NCBI RefSeq assembly: GCF_029027405.1
Contig: NZ_CP093396.1
Location: 1,674,001 to 1,738,000 of the forward strand
Length of the DNA stretch: 64,000 nt
From: Sulfurimonas sp.
Lineage (GTDB): Bacteria > Campylobacterota > Campylobacteria > Campylobacterales > Sulfurimonadaceae
Direction: 5' to 3'
Part shown: in pieces, positions 15,487 through 23,789 of the stretch
How positions within the stretch are numbered: position 1 is the first letter of the stretch
Layout: the number at the start of each line of letters is the position of its first letter
The notes under the pieces: model-generated
The model's input: the letters and a program-made list of their open reading frames with translations, nothing else
Told to the model about the DNA's origin: nothing
Database searches by the model: none
Program-made: the position numbers and the translations under genes

Positions 15487-15573
15487 CTATTTCAGTTCAC
15501 CCCAATTATCACCAATGTTCATACTAGCTTTAAGTGGAATACTTAACTCATAGATATTTTCCATTATGTTTTG
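15487..15573 (-). repeat. Intact polA 3' end, second copy of the 87-bp repeat
   Basis: This is the working end of polA. It matches 14831-14917 at a distance of 656 bases, so the brnTA pair is enclosed by direct repeats. Confidence 0.92.
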
Positions 15574-18204
15574 AAACTTCTCTCCTAGCATCTGTGCCTG
15601 AGGGGCATCTACTTCAAAGATAAGTTCATCATGAATTTGTAAAAGCATCTTGGCATCTAAGCCTTCCTTTTTTATAACTTTTGCTATCTCATTCATAGCA
15701 AGTTTGATTAAGTCACTTGCACTTCCTTGAAACACACTATTAACCGACTCTCTATCATAAGCTGCTCTAAACATAGGAGATGCTGTTTCATAGTCAAAGT
15801 ATCTTCTTCTTTTGAGTAAGGTTTCAATATAGCCCATCTCTTTAGAGTTATCTACGATTGAGCGAAAGTATGTTTTAACAGTTGGAAAAGACTCGAAATA
15901 TTTTTCAATAATCTCTTTAGCTTCTTTTGTTGTTATACCAAGAGTTTGTGATAGTTTTTTTTGCCCCATTCCATACAGAAGTCCAAAGTTTACAGTTTTA
16001 GCAACTGCTCTTTTTTTAGGAGCTTCGTCTTCTCCAAAAAGAGCAATAGCCGTTTGTAAGTGAATGTCTTTATCTGCTTTAAAAGCATCTACTAACACAC
16101 TATCTTGTGAGTAGTGAGCCAGAAGTCTTAACTCTATTTGTGAATAGTCAATTCCTATAAGCTTCTTACCCTCAGATGCCACAAACGCTTCTCTTATCTT
16201 TAAACCCTGAGCAGTTCTAGCAGGGATATTTTGAAGATTTGGATTTTTAGAACTTAGTCTTCCTGTTGCCGTTCCTGTTTGGACAAAAGAAGTATGAATC
16301 CTAGAGTCTTTATCTAAAGCTGATAGTTTTAAAAGTGGCTCTATATAAGTAGAGTAAAGTTTATATGTTTCTCTATACTCTAAAAGAGAAGTAATTATCT
16401 CATGTTTATCTTTTAGCGAACTTAGTACCTTCTCATCAGTAGAGTAACCTGTTTTTGTTTTTTTACCAACAGGAAGTCCTAGATGCTCAAAAAGTATAAC
16501 ACCTAGTTGTTTTGTTGAATTTATATTAAACTCACTTCCAGCTAAAGCATAAATATCTTTGGTCAACTTAGATAGCGTAACTTTAACCTCTTTTAAAAAC
16601 TCTTCTAAAAAAGAAGAATCAACTCGTATGCCATCTTTTTCCATATCTAGTAAAGTGTTTATAAAAGGAACTTCTACTTTTTTTGAGTAGTCTATCAGAT
16701 GCGAAGCATCTTGGAGTTCTAGTTTTTCATTTAAAAGATAAAACAGTTTTAGTGTAATATACGCATCTTCAGCCGCATATTTAGTAGCATCCTCTAGCTC
16801 TACACTTGCAAAAGTTTCACCTTTTTTAACTGTATCTTTAAAAGCTACCATTTTATGATTTAAAAGTTTATCTGAGAGTTTGTCAAGACCTAAAGCACTT
16901 TCTGAGTTTATGAGCCATGCAAGTATCATACTATCTGCATAAACATCTAAGTCATTCTCATTTAAAAACCTAGTTACAAAATGAAGGTCAAACTTTATGT
17001 TATGCCCAACTACTTTAGAATTAAATATCTTTCTCATAGCAGATGCCACAACCTCTTTAGAAATTTGTTCAGGTACTCCTAGGTAGAAGTGAGCGAATGG
17101 CACATAAAAAGCTTCTTCATCATTAAAACAAAAACTAAAACCAACTAAAGAGTTTTTATCATAGTCAAGCCCTGTTGTTTCAGTATCAAAAGCGACAATA
17201 GTCTCTGGAGTTAAACTATCTAAGATTTTTTGCAACTGTGACACTTCACTTACAAGAGTTGCTTTGAACTCTAAGTTTTTACTCTGTGTTTCTTGTGCTA
17301 CTTCTGCTTTTACTTGCGTTTTAACTTCATCACTCACCATATTTTTAGCATGGATTACTCTAAGAACAGCATTTTGTTCATACTTTACAAGTTCATCATA
17401 AATATTTAAAAATGGATTCTCAACATCCATTTTATACTCTTCAAAATCAATAGAATCTAAAACATCATTTTTAAGCGTTACAAGCTCTTTTGACATATAG
17501 GCTGACTCATGTGACTCTTTAAGCTTCTTTTGCACTCCTGGTGGTTTAATCTCATCTATATGAGTATATATAGAGTCAAGTGTCTTATACAGAACTAAAA
17601 GTTTTTCAGCTCCAACCTTTCCTATGCCTTTTACACCTGGGACATTATCTGCACTATCTCCTAAAATTGACTGATAATCTATAAACTGCTTTGGCGTTAT
17701 ACCGTACTTTAAAAAACAAGCATCTTCATCCATATTTTTTCTTTTTATAGCATCTATAACCACTACTTTGTCATCTTCTATGAGTTGGTAAAGATCTTTA
17801 TCGTGAGAAACCACCCTAACTTTATACTCTTTTTCTTTTGCAAGTTTTACAACTGTTGCTATCATGTCATCGGCTTCGAAGCCTACTTTACCTAAGGTCT
17901 TGTAACCCATTTTTTCTATCCACTCTATAGCAACTGGAAGTTGCATACTTAACTCTTCTGGCGGTGGCTTACGATTTGCTTTATAATTTGGGTCTATCTC
18001 ATTTCTAAAAGTAGGACCCTTAGTATCTATTGCAAAGATAATATAGTCACTATCATGCTGTTTTTGTAAAGTTGATATAAAATTTGTAAAACCTGTTAGG
18101 AGTCCTGTTGGAAAGCCATCTTTATTTTTAAGATGCTGAGGAAGTGCATAAAAACTACGAAAGAAAAAACCAAAAGTATCTATAACTGTAACTACCTTAG
18201 ACAT
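15487..18204 (-). CDS. polA: DNA polymerase I
   Basis: The 905-residue protein has all three DNA polymerase I domains. The 5' nuclease is at the N-terminus (VIDTFGFFFRSFYAL, GFEADDMIATV, SILGDSADNVPGVKGIG). A 3'-5' exonuclease with an intact DTETTGLD motif follows. The polymerase has RLSSKNPNLQNIP, IGIDYSQIELRLLAHYS and QIHDELIFEV. It fills gaps and removes primers in replication and repair. The HDOD gene ends directly before its start. The last 28 codons have a duplicate downstream, beyond the brnTA genes, so the present C-terminus may have been reconstituted during an insertion. Confidence 0.97.
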   Translation of the reverse strand: MSKVVTVIDTFGFFFRSFYALPQHLKNKDGFPTGLLTGFTNFISTLQKQHDSDYIIFAIDTKGPTFRNEIDPNYKANRKPPPEELSMQLPVAIEWIEKMGYKTLGKVGFEADDMIATVVKLAKEKEYKVRVVSHDKDLYQLIEDDKVVVIDAIKRKNMDEDACFLKYGITPKQFIDYQSILGDSADNVPGVKGIGKVGAEKLLVLYKTLDSIYTHIDEIKPPGVQKKLKESHESAYMSKELVTLKNDVLDSIDFEEYKMDVENPFLNIYDELVKYEQNAVLRVIHAKNMVSDEVKTQVKAEVAQETQSKNLEFKATLVSEVSQLQKILDSLTPETIVAFDTETTGLDYDKNSLVGFSFCFNDEEAFYVPFAHFYLGVPEQISKEVVASAMRKIFNSKVVGHNIKFDLHFVTRFLNENDLDVYADSMILAWLINSESALGLDKLSDKLLNHKMVAFKDTVKKGETFASVELEDATKYAAEDAYITLKLFYLLNEKLELQDASHLIDYSKKVEVPFINTLLDMEKDGIRVDSSFLEEFLKEVKVTLSKLTKDIYALAGSEFNINSTKQLGVILFEHLGLPVGKKTKTGYSTDEKVLSSLKDKHEIITSLLEYRETYKLYSTYIEPLLKLSALDKDSRIHTSFVQTGTATGRLSSKNPNLQNIPARTAQGLKIREAFVASEGKKLIGIDYSQIELRLLAHYSQDSVLVDAFKADKDIHLQTAIALFGEDEAPKKRAVAKTVNFGLLYGMGQKKLSQTLGITTKEAKEIIEKYFESFPTVKTYFRSIVDNSKEMGYIETLLKRRRYFDYETASPMFRAAYDRESVNSVFQGSASDLIKLAMNEIAKVIKKEGLDAKMLLQIHDELIFEVDAPQAQMLGEKFQNIMENIYELSIPLKASMNIGDNWGELK

Positions 18205-19014
18205 CTATAATACATCCAACATATCATCAATAGCATCTTCTAAAAGTTCATGATTATATCCAGCATCACTTGCTTTTTTAAGTCCAAAGTTTATAGAAAC
18301 CTCAGAAAATGGCTTATTTACAGGAACTACTGTTTTTATAATATGCAGTGCTGTTGCATATTCCTTTATAGACTCGGGTGCAAATGTAGGGGCATCTGAG
18401 TATCTAATCATCTCAATAAAATCACTATCAAATCCCCAATGCTTAAATATAATTGCTGTGACTTCAGCACAACTCATATCAACATAAGATTTCTCAACAA
18501 TAGCGATGTTATTAGTTGTTCCTATCTCAGATGCAAAACTTATAGTTTCATCATCTTCAATAACATCACTAGCTATTAGTATCTTTCCTGTTTCTTGAAG
18601 AAGTGTTGCAAAATAGAGTTTGTCTGCTTTGATTTTATCTAAACGATTATACCAATTAAAAATAAGTGCAGATTGTTGTGTTGATATATCTGCAAACTGT
18701 TGAGATGTGATGCCATAAGGTTGCATATCAACATTTAAAAGCTTTCGAACAGAATTTCCCAAAGCAATAGAACGGGTCATACTCATGCCAAAAAGGCTTA
18801 CTGCTTGAGATGCATTTTTTATATCTTTTGAAAAACCATAAAAAGGAGAGTTCGCAGCTTTTAAAAGGTTTGCTATTATCATAGGGTCATGCTCAATTGC
18901 TTTTGCCATATCAGCTATTCCAGCTTCTTCATCTGCGTAAACTTTATTTATATCTATTATGGTTTTTGAAAGTGGAGGCAGTGATTTTATACTATCGAGA
19001 ATTGAGCTTTTCAT
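18205..19014 (-). CDS. HDOD-domain protein
   Basis: The 269-residue protein is a stand-alone HDOD (HD-related output) domain: SLPPLSKTIIDINKVYADEEAGIADMAKAIEHDPM, then LLKAANSPFYGF and SLFGMSMTRSIALGNSVR. HDOD proteins act in signal transduction and lack the catalytic HD metal site. It lies directly upstream of polA on the same strand with no gap, but no functional link to replication is evident. Confidence 0.8.
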   Translation of the reverse strand: MKSSILDSIKSLPPLSKTIIDINKVYADEEAGIADMAKAIEHDPMIIANLLKAANSPFYGFSKDIKNASQAVSLFGMSMTRSIALGNSVRKLLNVDMQPYGITSQQFADISTQQSALIFNWYNRLDKIKADKLYFATLLQETGKILIASDVIEDDETISFASEIGTTNNIAIVEKSYVDMSCAEVTAIIFKHWGFDSDFIEMIRYSDAPTFAPESIKEYATALHIIKTVVPVNKPFSEVSINFGLKKASDAGYNHELLEDAIDDMLDVL

Positions 19015-19069
19015 AAATAAATCCTATTTTAATTTAAACTTATTATATCAGGTTACAAATAAATACTCT

Positions 19070-19780
19070 TTAAGTATGACACTCTGTTAATGTTTTTTCA
19101 GGTCTTGTAATGTAGTCGTAACCATTATAAATTGTATAAACACCATATATAACCACAGCAATAGATGCCAAAGACATCATCATATTTCTAAAACTTGTTG
19201 CAGAAGTAAGAGAGGTTAAAAAACCCAAGCCAAACATAGCAGGAACTGTGCTTAGTCCAAATACCGCCATAACTAATGCACCATAGACTGGACTTGCTGT
19301 ACTAGCCGCAGTTATAGCGAAAAAGTAAACAAAACCACAAGGAAGTAAGCCGTTTAACATTCCAAGTAAAAAGAAACTTAGATTTGATTTGGAGTTTAGT
19401 ACGCTTTTAAAAGCTTTTTTATAAATAGAAGAAGATGAAAAAGAATGCTCTATAAGAGTTAAGAACTTTATTTTTCCCATCAAGGACAAACCAGCTAAAA
19501 CCATTGCAATTCCCGCAAAAATTAGTAAAGCTCCATTTGCATTATTACTAAAAGTAACTACTCCACCTATGGCACCAAAAATTGCACCTAAAATAGAGTA
19601 TGTAAAAACTCTACCAAAAGAGTAGAGTAGATGTGCTACACTTTTTGTCACTTTAGAGCTTTGTGGTTCTATCTTTATGGTTGAGTATGCCAAAACTATA
19701 CCACCACACATTCCGATGCAATGACCAAAAGAACCTAAAAATGCTATACTCATAATAGTTAATATATTTACAGTTTCCAT
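19070..19780 (-). CDS. Six-helix membrane protein of the UreH/TauE-like family
   Basis: This 236-residue membrane protein has the cysteine-bearing motifs GHCIGMCGG in the first helix and LLPCGFVY in a later one, as in the 'UreH-like/DsbD_2' or 'sulfite exporter TauE/SafE' group. In Campylobacterota such proteins are linked with copper handling and cytochrome oxidase maturation. The NosL-like gene seven bases upstream supports a copper role. This is inferred from motifs and context; transport has not been shown. Confidence 0.7.
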   Translation of the reverse strand: METVNILTIMSIAFLGSFGHCIGMCGGIVLAYSTIKIEPQSSKVTKSVAHLLYSFGRVFTYSILGAIFGAIGGVVTFSNNANGALLIFAGIAMVLAGLSLMGKIKFLTLIEHSFSSSSIYKKAFKSVLNSKSNLSFFLLGMLNGLLPCGFVYFFAITAASTASPVYGALVMAVFGLSTVPAMFGLGFLTSLTSATSFRNMMMSLASIAVVIYGVYTIYNGYDYITRPEKTLTECHT

Positions 19781-19787
19781 ATTTGTT

Positions 19788-20297
19788 CTATTTGTTCCCT
19801 AGAAGTTGTTTTCTTATATGAGGATTATTAAGAGTTTCTCCTCTTAACATTCTTAACCTCATTGTATCAAAATTCACATATCCGAAAGCTTTTTTTTCAT
19901 AAGCACCAAAACCATACCCCATTGGTGTTTTATCTATTAAGGAGTAAAATGCATCTCTTGCATCTACCCACTGCTTTGTATCTTTACTCATAACCCAGAT
20001 TATAGCTTCATCTTTAAACTCTTTATCTTCAAGCCATTTTACAAAACCGCCATGGTCATGAAAAAACCAAGTTTGTGCTGATGGCGATATAACTTGAGAA
20101 ATATACTCCATATTATCAATAAGCATTCCGCAGTCACTATCTTGATATTTGTTTATTTGCATCTTAATAGGTAGTTTTTTTGTATTGTTTTTTATAGTAA
20201 CTATCATCTTATTTTGTGAGGCTAAAGATAAAAAAACTGTAACAATAATAGAAACAAAAACAGATATTATAAGAAAAGGTAACAATTTTTTCATCAT
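19788..20297 (-). CDS. NosL-like copper-binding protein
   Basis: The product begins with a basic residue pair and one hydrophobic helix (LLPFLIISVFVSIIVTVFL), which could be a signal anchor. It then shows DCGMLI, FFHDHGGFVKWL, WVDARDAFY and TPMGYGFGAYEKK. These match the NosL family, which binds Cu(I) through the CGM cysteine and methionine. The ATG at 20297 is chosen because GGAG lies nine bases upstream; the longer form starts with GTG at 20312. No nos genes are in this window, so it probably serves copper delivery with the adjacent membrane protein. Confidence 0.7.
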   Translation of the reverse strand: MMKKLLPFLIISVFVSIIVTVFLSLASQNKMIVTIKNNTKKLPIKMQINKYQDSDCGMLIDNMEYISQVISPSAQTWFFHDHGGFVKWLEDKEFKDEAIIWVMSKDTKQWVDARDAFYSLIDKTPMGYGFGAYEKKAFGYVNFDTMRLRMLRGETLNNPHIRKQLLGNK

Positions 20298-20316
20298 TTT
20301 TACAAACTCCACATAT

Positions 20317-20334
20317 TATTTGATTAATCAAATA
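20317..20334. promoter_or_regulatory. 18-bp perfect palindrome upstream of the NosL-like gene
   Basis: TATTTGATTAATCAAATA reads the same on both strands and lies 20 bases before the chosen start, next to AT-rich -10-like sequence. It can be read as TTTGA-N4-TCAAA, a five-four-five layout like CRP/FNR-family sites, but the G is one position off the canonical FNR half-site. It is a candidate operator. Confidence 0.4.
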
Positions 20335-20434
20335 TAAAATGATATTTCAACTACTTTATAGAACTAATATAGTGTTATAAACTATTTTAGACGAGCATTA
20401 ATACACATTAATTATCAAAAAAAAATATAATTAA

Positions 20435-20908
20435 TTAAATTCTTCTTTTACCTTTGCCTAAATCATCATAAACAAGAAATCTTGCTAAATCATCTTGCAT
20501 TTCACTATCAAGATTATCCCAAATTGTTTTTTTACTTTTATATCTTGTTTGATTTTCATGTTGACTCCAGTCCATATCTCTTATAAGATAGTGATAACGA
20601 ACTATCTGTTTCGTATAGTCACTTAAAAAAAACCAATTTTTTATAAGTTGATAAGAGGTTTCCTCATGGTCTGTAAAACTATACTCAAAAAAAGGCACCT
20701 CATCATCATGCTTATCATATGCTACAAATGGTTTTCCAATATCGTGAAGAAATGCTCCACCAATAAGCTTATAGTCTTTTGCCTTTAAAGCATAGTATAC
20801 AACTCTTAAGGTGTGTAAAAAAACACCGTGTTGGTGCCATTTATTTTGTCTAAAGAGTAACGAAATTAAAAAAGTTTTTGATAACATTTTATTTTTTATA
20901 TTTTTCAT
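20435..20908 (-). CDS. HD-domain protein
   Basis: The 157-residue protein has the HD phosphohydrolase motifs: HQHGVFLHTLRVVYYAL, LIGGAFLHDIGKP (the HD pair) and IVRYHYLIRDM. It probably hydrolyses a nucleotide or phosphate ester, but the substrate cannot be told. It stands alone between the tyrosine recombinase and the NosL-like gene. A 16-bp palindrome containing TATAAT lies upstream. Confidence 0.7.
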   Translation of the reverse strand: MKNIKNKMLSKTFLISLLFRQNKWHQHGVFLHTLRVVYYALKAKDYKLIGGAFLHDIGKPFVAYDKHDDEVPFFEYSFTDHEETSYQLIKNWFFLSDYTKQIVRYHYLIRDMDWSQHENQTRYKSKKTIWDNLDSEMQDDLARFLVYDDLGKGKRRI

Positions 20909-20934
20909 AATTGATATTCATTCTTATTTTCTTA

Positions 20935-20950
20935 GTTATAATATTATAAC
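20935..20950. promoter_or_regulatory. Palindrome GTTATAATATTATAAC with -10-like core
   Basis: This perfect 16-bp palindrome includes TATAAT on the minus strand, 27 bases before the start of the HD-domain gene, so it may combine promoter and operator. AT-rich palindromes arise by chance, so confidence is low. Confidence 0.3.
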
Positions 20951-20962
20951 AAAAAAAATACT

Positions 20963-21796
20963 TTATGCCAACGGATGGCAAACTTCCACAGTTTCCTTTA
21001 AGTCTTGCTTTTGAACATGCGTATATATTTGTGTTGTCATCAGTGATACATGACCTAACAACTCCTGTACAACTCTTAAATCTGCTCCACCTCGTATAAG
21101 TGATGTAGCATACGAATGACGAATAACATGAGGTGAAACTTGTAAATATTTTTTAGTTATCTTATAAGCAGATATACGGCTTAAACTATCTCCTTTATAA
21201 TTACACCAAATATACTCACTATCTGACTCTCTTTTTTCCATATATACTCTAATAGCATCTACTGCTACTTTAGCAACGGGAACTACACGCTCCTTTTCAC
21301 CCTTTGCATGTCTTATATGTAACCAACCTTCTTCTATGTCTTCACCTCTCAAAGCCAAACACTCACTAATTCTTGTTCCACTAGCAAACAAGAACAATAT
21401 TAAAGCATAATCACGAAGCCCTAGCCAACTACTTCTGTCTATGTATTTTAAAGCATTTTGTATATCTTTATATGATAAAAATTTAGGAAGAAGTTTTGGT
21501 ATTTTCGCAAATCTATATTTTATTTGCTCATCTTTAAACTGACTTTTATAACAAAAATCAAAAAAAGCATTTAGTGTAGATAGTTTTCTATTTAGGGTTC
21601 TTTTATTCTTATACTTTGCAAGAACACTTAGAACACTATCTTGATTTAGCTTTATTAAAGAAGCGCAAGTCGCTTCTTCAATTTGTAACAAGTCACTTCG
21701 GTAAGCTTCTACAGTTTTTTTACTAAGTGCTCTTGTTACGCTAATGTATTCTAAAAAAGCTTCTAGCTCATTACTCAAATGAGATATACTCATCAT
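20963..21796 (-). CDS. Tyrosine recombinase, XerC/D-like
   Basis: The 277-residue protein has an N-terminal SAM-like DNA-binding domain (LEAFLEYISVTRALSKKTVEAY) and a catalytic domain with the expected residues: R in SGTRISECLAL, K in HAKGEKERVV, HVIRHSYATSL, LLGHVSLMTTQIYTHV with the nucleophilic tyrosine. It is complete. It may be a chromosomal Xer-type enzyme; the Campylobacterota dimer-resolution enzyme XerH is longer, so the role is open. Its start overlaps the BamB-like gene by 26 bases. Confidence 0.82.
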   Translation of the reverse strand: MMSISHLSNELEAFLEYISVTRALSKKTVEAYRSDLLQIEEATCASLIKLNQDSVLSVLAKYKNKRTLNRKLSTLNAFFDFCYKSQFKDEQIKYRFAKIPKLLPKFLSYKDIQNALKYIDRSSWLGLRDYALILFLFASGTRISECLALRGEDIEEGWLHIRHAKGEKERVVPVAKVAVDAIRVYMEKRESDSEYIWCNYKGDSLSRISAYKITKKYLQVSPHVIRHSYATSLIRGGADLRVVQELLGHVSLMTTQIYTHVQKQDLKETVEVCHPLA

Positions 21797-22760
21797 CTAT
21801 GTAAAATATTTTATCTGCTACAAAAATATATCCATCTTCAATATCAACTTCATAAACATCATACTTTAGTAAATCTTTTGATAATTCAATAATATAACCT
21901 TCTTTTTCTAAAGCATATATTTTATCTTTATGCATAATTAAGCCTAAAAAATGAGCAAATGGAAATTTAACTTTTGCATTAACTTGTAAATCTGGTGTTA
22001 AAGAGATTATCTCACCTTGTTTTGTAGTTATATAAATATATATATCATCATAAGCTATGTTTCTTATCTCATAACTAACTCTTATCTCTTTTTCTGCCAT
22101 AGAAAGTATTTTATTTCCAGTTGATGCTATTAGTTTTGAGTCAACTACTTTAAAATCAATAATATTATTAAAATTATCTTCAGAAGAGACTATAACAGTT
22201 CTTAGTTTCTTTTTTAGTTTTACATTTACAATTACAATTTTCCCATCTAAAGTCAAAAATACAACTAAGTCCTTCATAAAGTAAGGGTTTACTATTTTTG
22301 CATTTACAACTACGGGTGGAGAGCCTTGAATTTTTACAAGAAGAGAGTTTTGTGAGATAGAATACAGAGCCATCTCATTATCAGCGAATAAAACAGCTAA
22401 AATATCATTTTTAGCACTCGCTGCAGCAATAGTCTTTTTGAGATTAAAAGTTTTTTTCATAGATGCGTCTTCTATGTAGTTAATAGTAAGTTCTCCATCA
22501 ATACTTGAACTAACAATCCAACCATCACTACTACCAAGAAGTCTATGTGATTCTTCAACCTTAGTTTCAATCACACCATCTTTCAAAAGAACTTTTCTAC
22601 TCTCAAGCATCGCAACATCAGAAGAAACATCAACAATTCTTTCTTTTTTTGTTCCGTAAAATTTCCAATCATCTTTTACTATTTTTGGCTCATACACTTC
22701 TTTTGAACTACATGCTCCAAAAATAAAAGCAATTAAAAATAGTAATAATATATTTTTCAA
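21771..22760 (-). CDS. BamB-like outer-membrane lipoprotein
   Basis: The 329-residue product starts with a lipoprotein signal, MKNILLLFLIAFIFGAC, with the lipobox cysteine followed by SSK. The rest is repetitive beta sequence of the PQQ/beta-propeller kind (for example DGWIVSSSIDGELTINYI, then VFLTLDGKIVIVNVKLKK). The upstream neighbour is a YfgM-like protein, reproducing the yfgM-bamB gene order of gammaproteobacteria, so I infer a BamB-like role in outer-membrane protein assembly. Sequence similarity to BamB itself is weak by eye. Confidence 0.55.
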   Translation of the reverse strand: MKNILLLFLIAFIFGACSSKEVYEPKIVKDDWKFYGTKKERIVDVSSDVAMLESRKVLLKDGVIETKVEESHRLLGSSDGWIVSSSIDGELTINYIEDASMKKTFNLKKTIAAASAKNDILAVLFADNEMALYSISQNSLLVKIQGSPPVVVNAKIVNPYFMKDLVVFLTLDGKIVIVNVKLKKKLRTVIVSSEDNFNNIIDFKVVDSKLIASTGNKILSMAEKEIRVSYEIRNIAYDDIYIYITTKQGEIISLTPDLQVNAKVKFPFAHFLGLIMHKDKIYALEKEGYIIELSKDLLKYDVYEVDIEDGYIFVADKIFYIDDEYISFE

Positions 22761-22764
22761 AATC

Positions 22765-23361
22765 TTACTTTACTCCATAATGAAGCAGAGCAGATGCAAT
22801 CTTTGCAAATGATGATTGAAGTGGAACTTTTTCTAGTATTTCATGTGCTTCATCAATTTTAGATTCACTCAAAAGTATGATTGCACTTTGAACTAAAGCT
22901 AAATCTTTATATATCGCGTCTTGCTTTGAAGAGTACTCATTTAAAGATTTTACATCTTTATTGTTTTGTGCTAATTCATAAGAAGCTAAATCACCAAGCA
23001 TAAATGCTGAAGAATTTTTAATCTCTTTTAAAGTTATAAAATCTTCATTTGCAACAGCATTTGAATAAATCCAAACATCGTATAAATTTGGAGATACATT
23101 TTTAAGAGTTAACAGTGCTTCAGAATTTGTAGAATCTATATTTAAAGTAGTTAAAGCTTCATTTGCGGAAGTTACTTTACTTTGTTTATTTAAGTCATAA
23201 GCTATATTAGCTCCAACCAAAACTATCACTACAACTACTGCGACTATCATTTTATATTTATATTTTTTTACAAATCTTTCAGTAATAACTGCTTTTTCAA
23301 AAAACTTTTCTTCAGAATTCAACTCTTCTTTTACCATATTTATATCATTTTTTAAACTCAA
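22765..23361 (-). CDS. YfgM-like membrane-anchored TPR protein
   Basis: The 198-residue protein has a cytoplasmic N-terminus, one transmembrane helix (MIVAVVVVIVLVGANIAYDL) and a periplasmic helical domain with TPR-like repeats (SAFMLGDLASYELAQNNKD, AIILLSESKIDEAHEILEK). This is the YfgM/TPR_21 architecture, linked with the Sec translocon and periplasmic chaperones. It lies four bases before the BamB-like gene. Confidence 0.6.
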   Translation of the reverse strand: MSLKNDINMVKEELNSEEKFFEKAVITERFVKKYKYKMIVAVVVVIVLVGANIAYDLNKQSKVTSANEALTTLNIDSTNSEALLTLKNVSPNLYDVWIYSNAVANEDFITLKEIKNSSAFMLGDLASYELAQNNKDVKSLNEYSSKQDAIYKDLALVQSAIILLSESKIDEAHEILEKVPLQSSFAKIASALLHYGVK

Positions 23362-23479
23362 AAATATTCCTTATTTCAAATAATTTCAAATAATACCCTT
23401 AAGTTTGTTAAAGTTTCATCAAACACATAGAATAATTTTGATACAATTATTTAAAATTAAGTAAGATTAGGAACTATAG

Positions 23480-23770
23480 ATGCAAGTAGACGACGCATTA
23501 CTAACAAAACTAGAAAAACTATCTTTTTTAAAAGTTTCAGATAACAAAAGAGAATCAATAATTACGCAACTTTCAGAAATAATGAGTTTTGTAGATAACT
23601 TAAGCGAGTTAGACACTGATGGTGTTGATGATAAGTTCGCTATGAACAATAACGCAACATTTACAAGAGAAGACTTAATATCTTGTAAAACTAGCGTAAA
23701 TGACGACATTATAAAAAATGCACCTCTTAGTGGTGACCACTTTTTTATAGTACCAAAAATCATAGAATAA
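23480..23770 (+). CDS. gatC: Aspartyl/glutamyl-tRNA amidotransferase subunit C
   Basis: The 96-residue protein matches GatC: LLTKLEKLSFLKVSDNKR, ITQLSEIMSFVDNLSELDTDGV and the C-terminal EDLISCK...DIIKNAPLSGDHFFIVPKIIE. GatC stabilises GatA in the GatCAB complex that converts Glu-tRNA(Gln) to Gln-tRNA(Gln). It lies 19 bases before pilT; gatA and gatB are not in the window. Confidence 0.93.
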   Translation: MQVDDALLTKLEKLSFLKVSDNKRESIITQLSEIMSFVDNLSELDTDGVDDKFAMNNNATFTREDLISCKTSVNDDIIKNAPLSGDHFFIVPKIIE

Positions 23771-23789
23771 GATATTAGGAGTAATTCAG

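Noticed and set aside
20317-20334. Canonical FNR site
   Set aside because: The spacing between TTGAT and ATCAA is two bases instead of four, so it does not match the FNR consensus.
20963-21796. Integrase mobilising the accessory zone
   Set aside because: The tyrosine recombinase lies more than 5 kb from the brnTA unit, next to housekeeping genes, and no flanking attachment repeats were seen.
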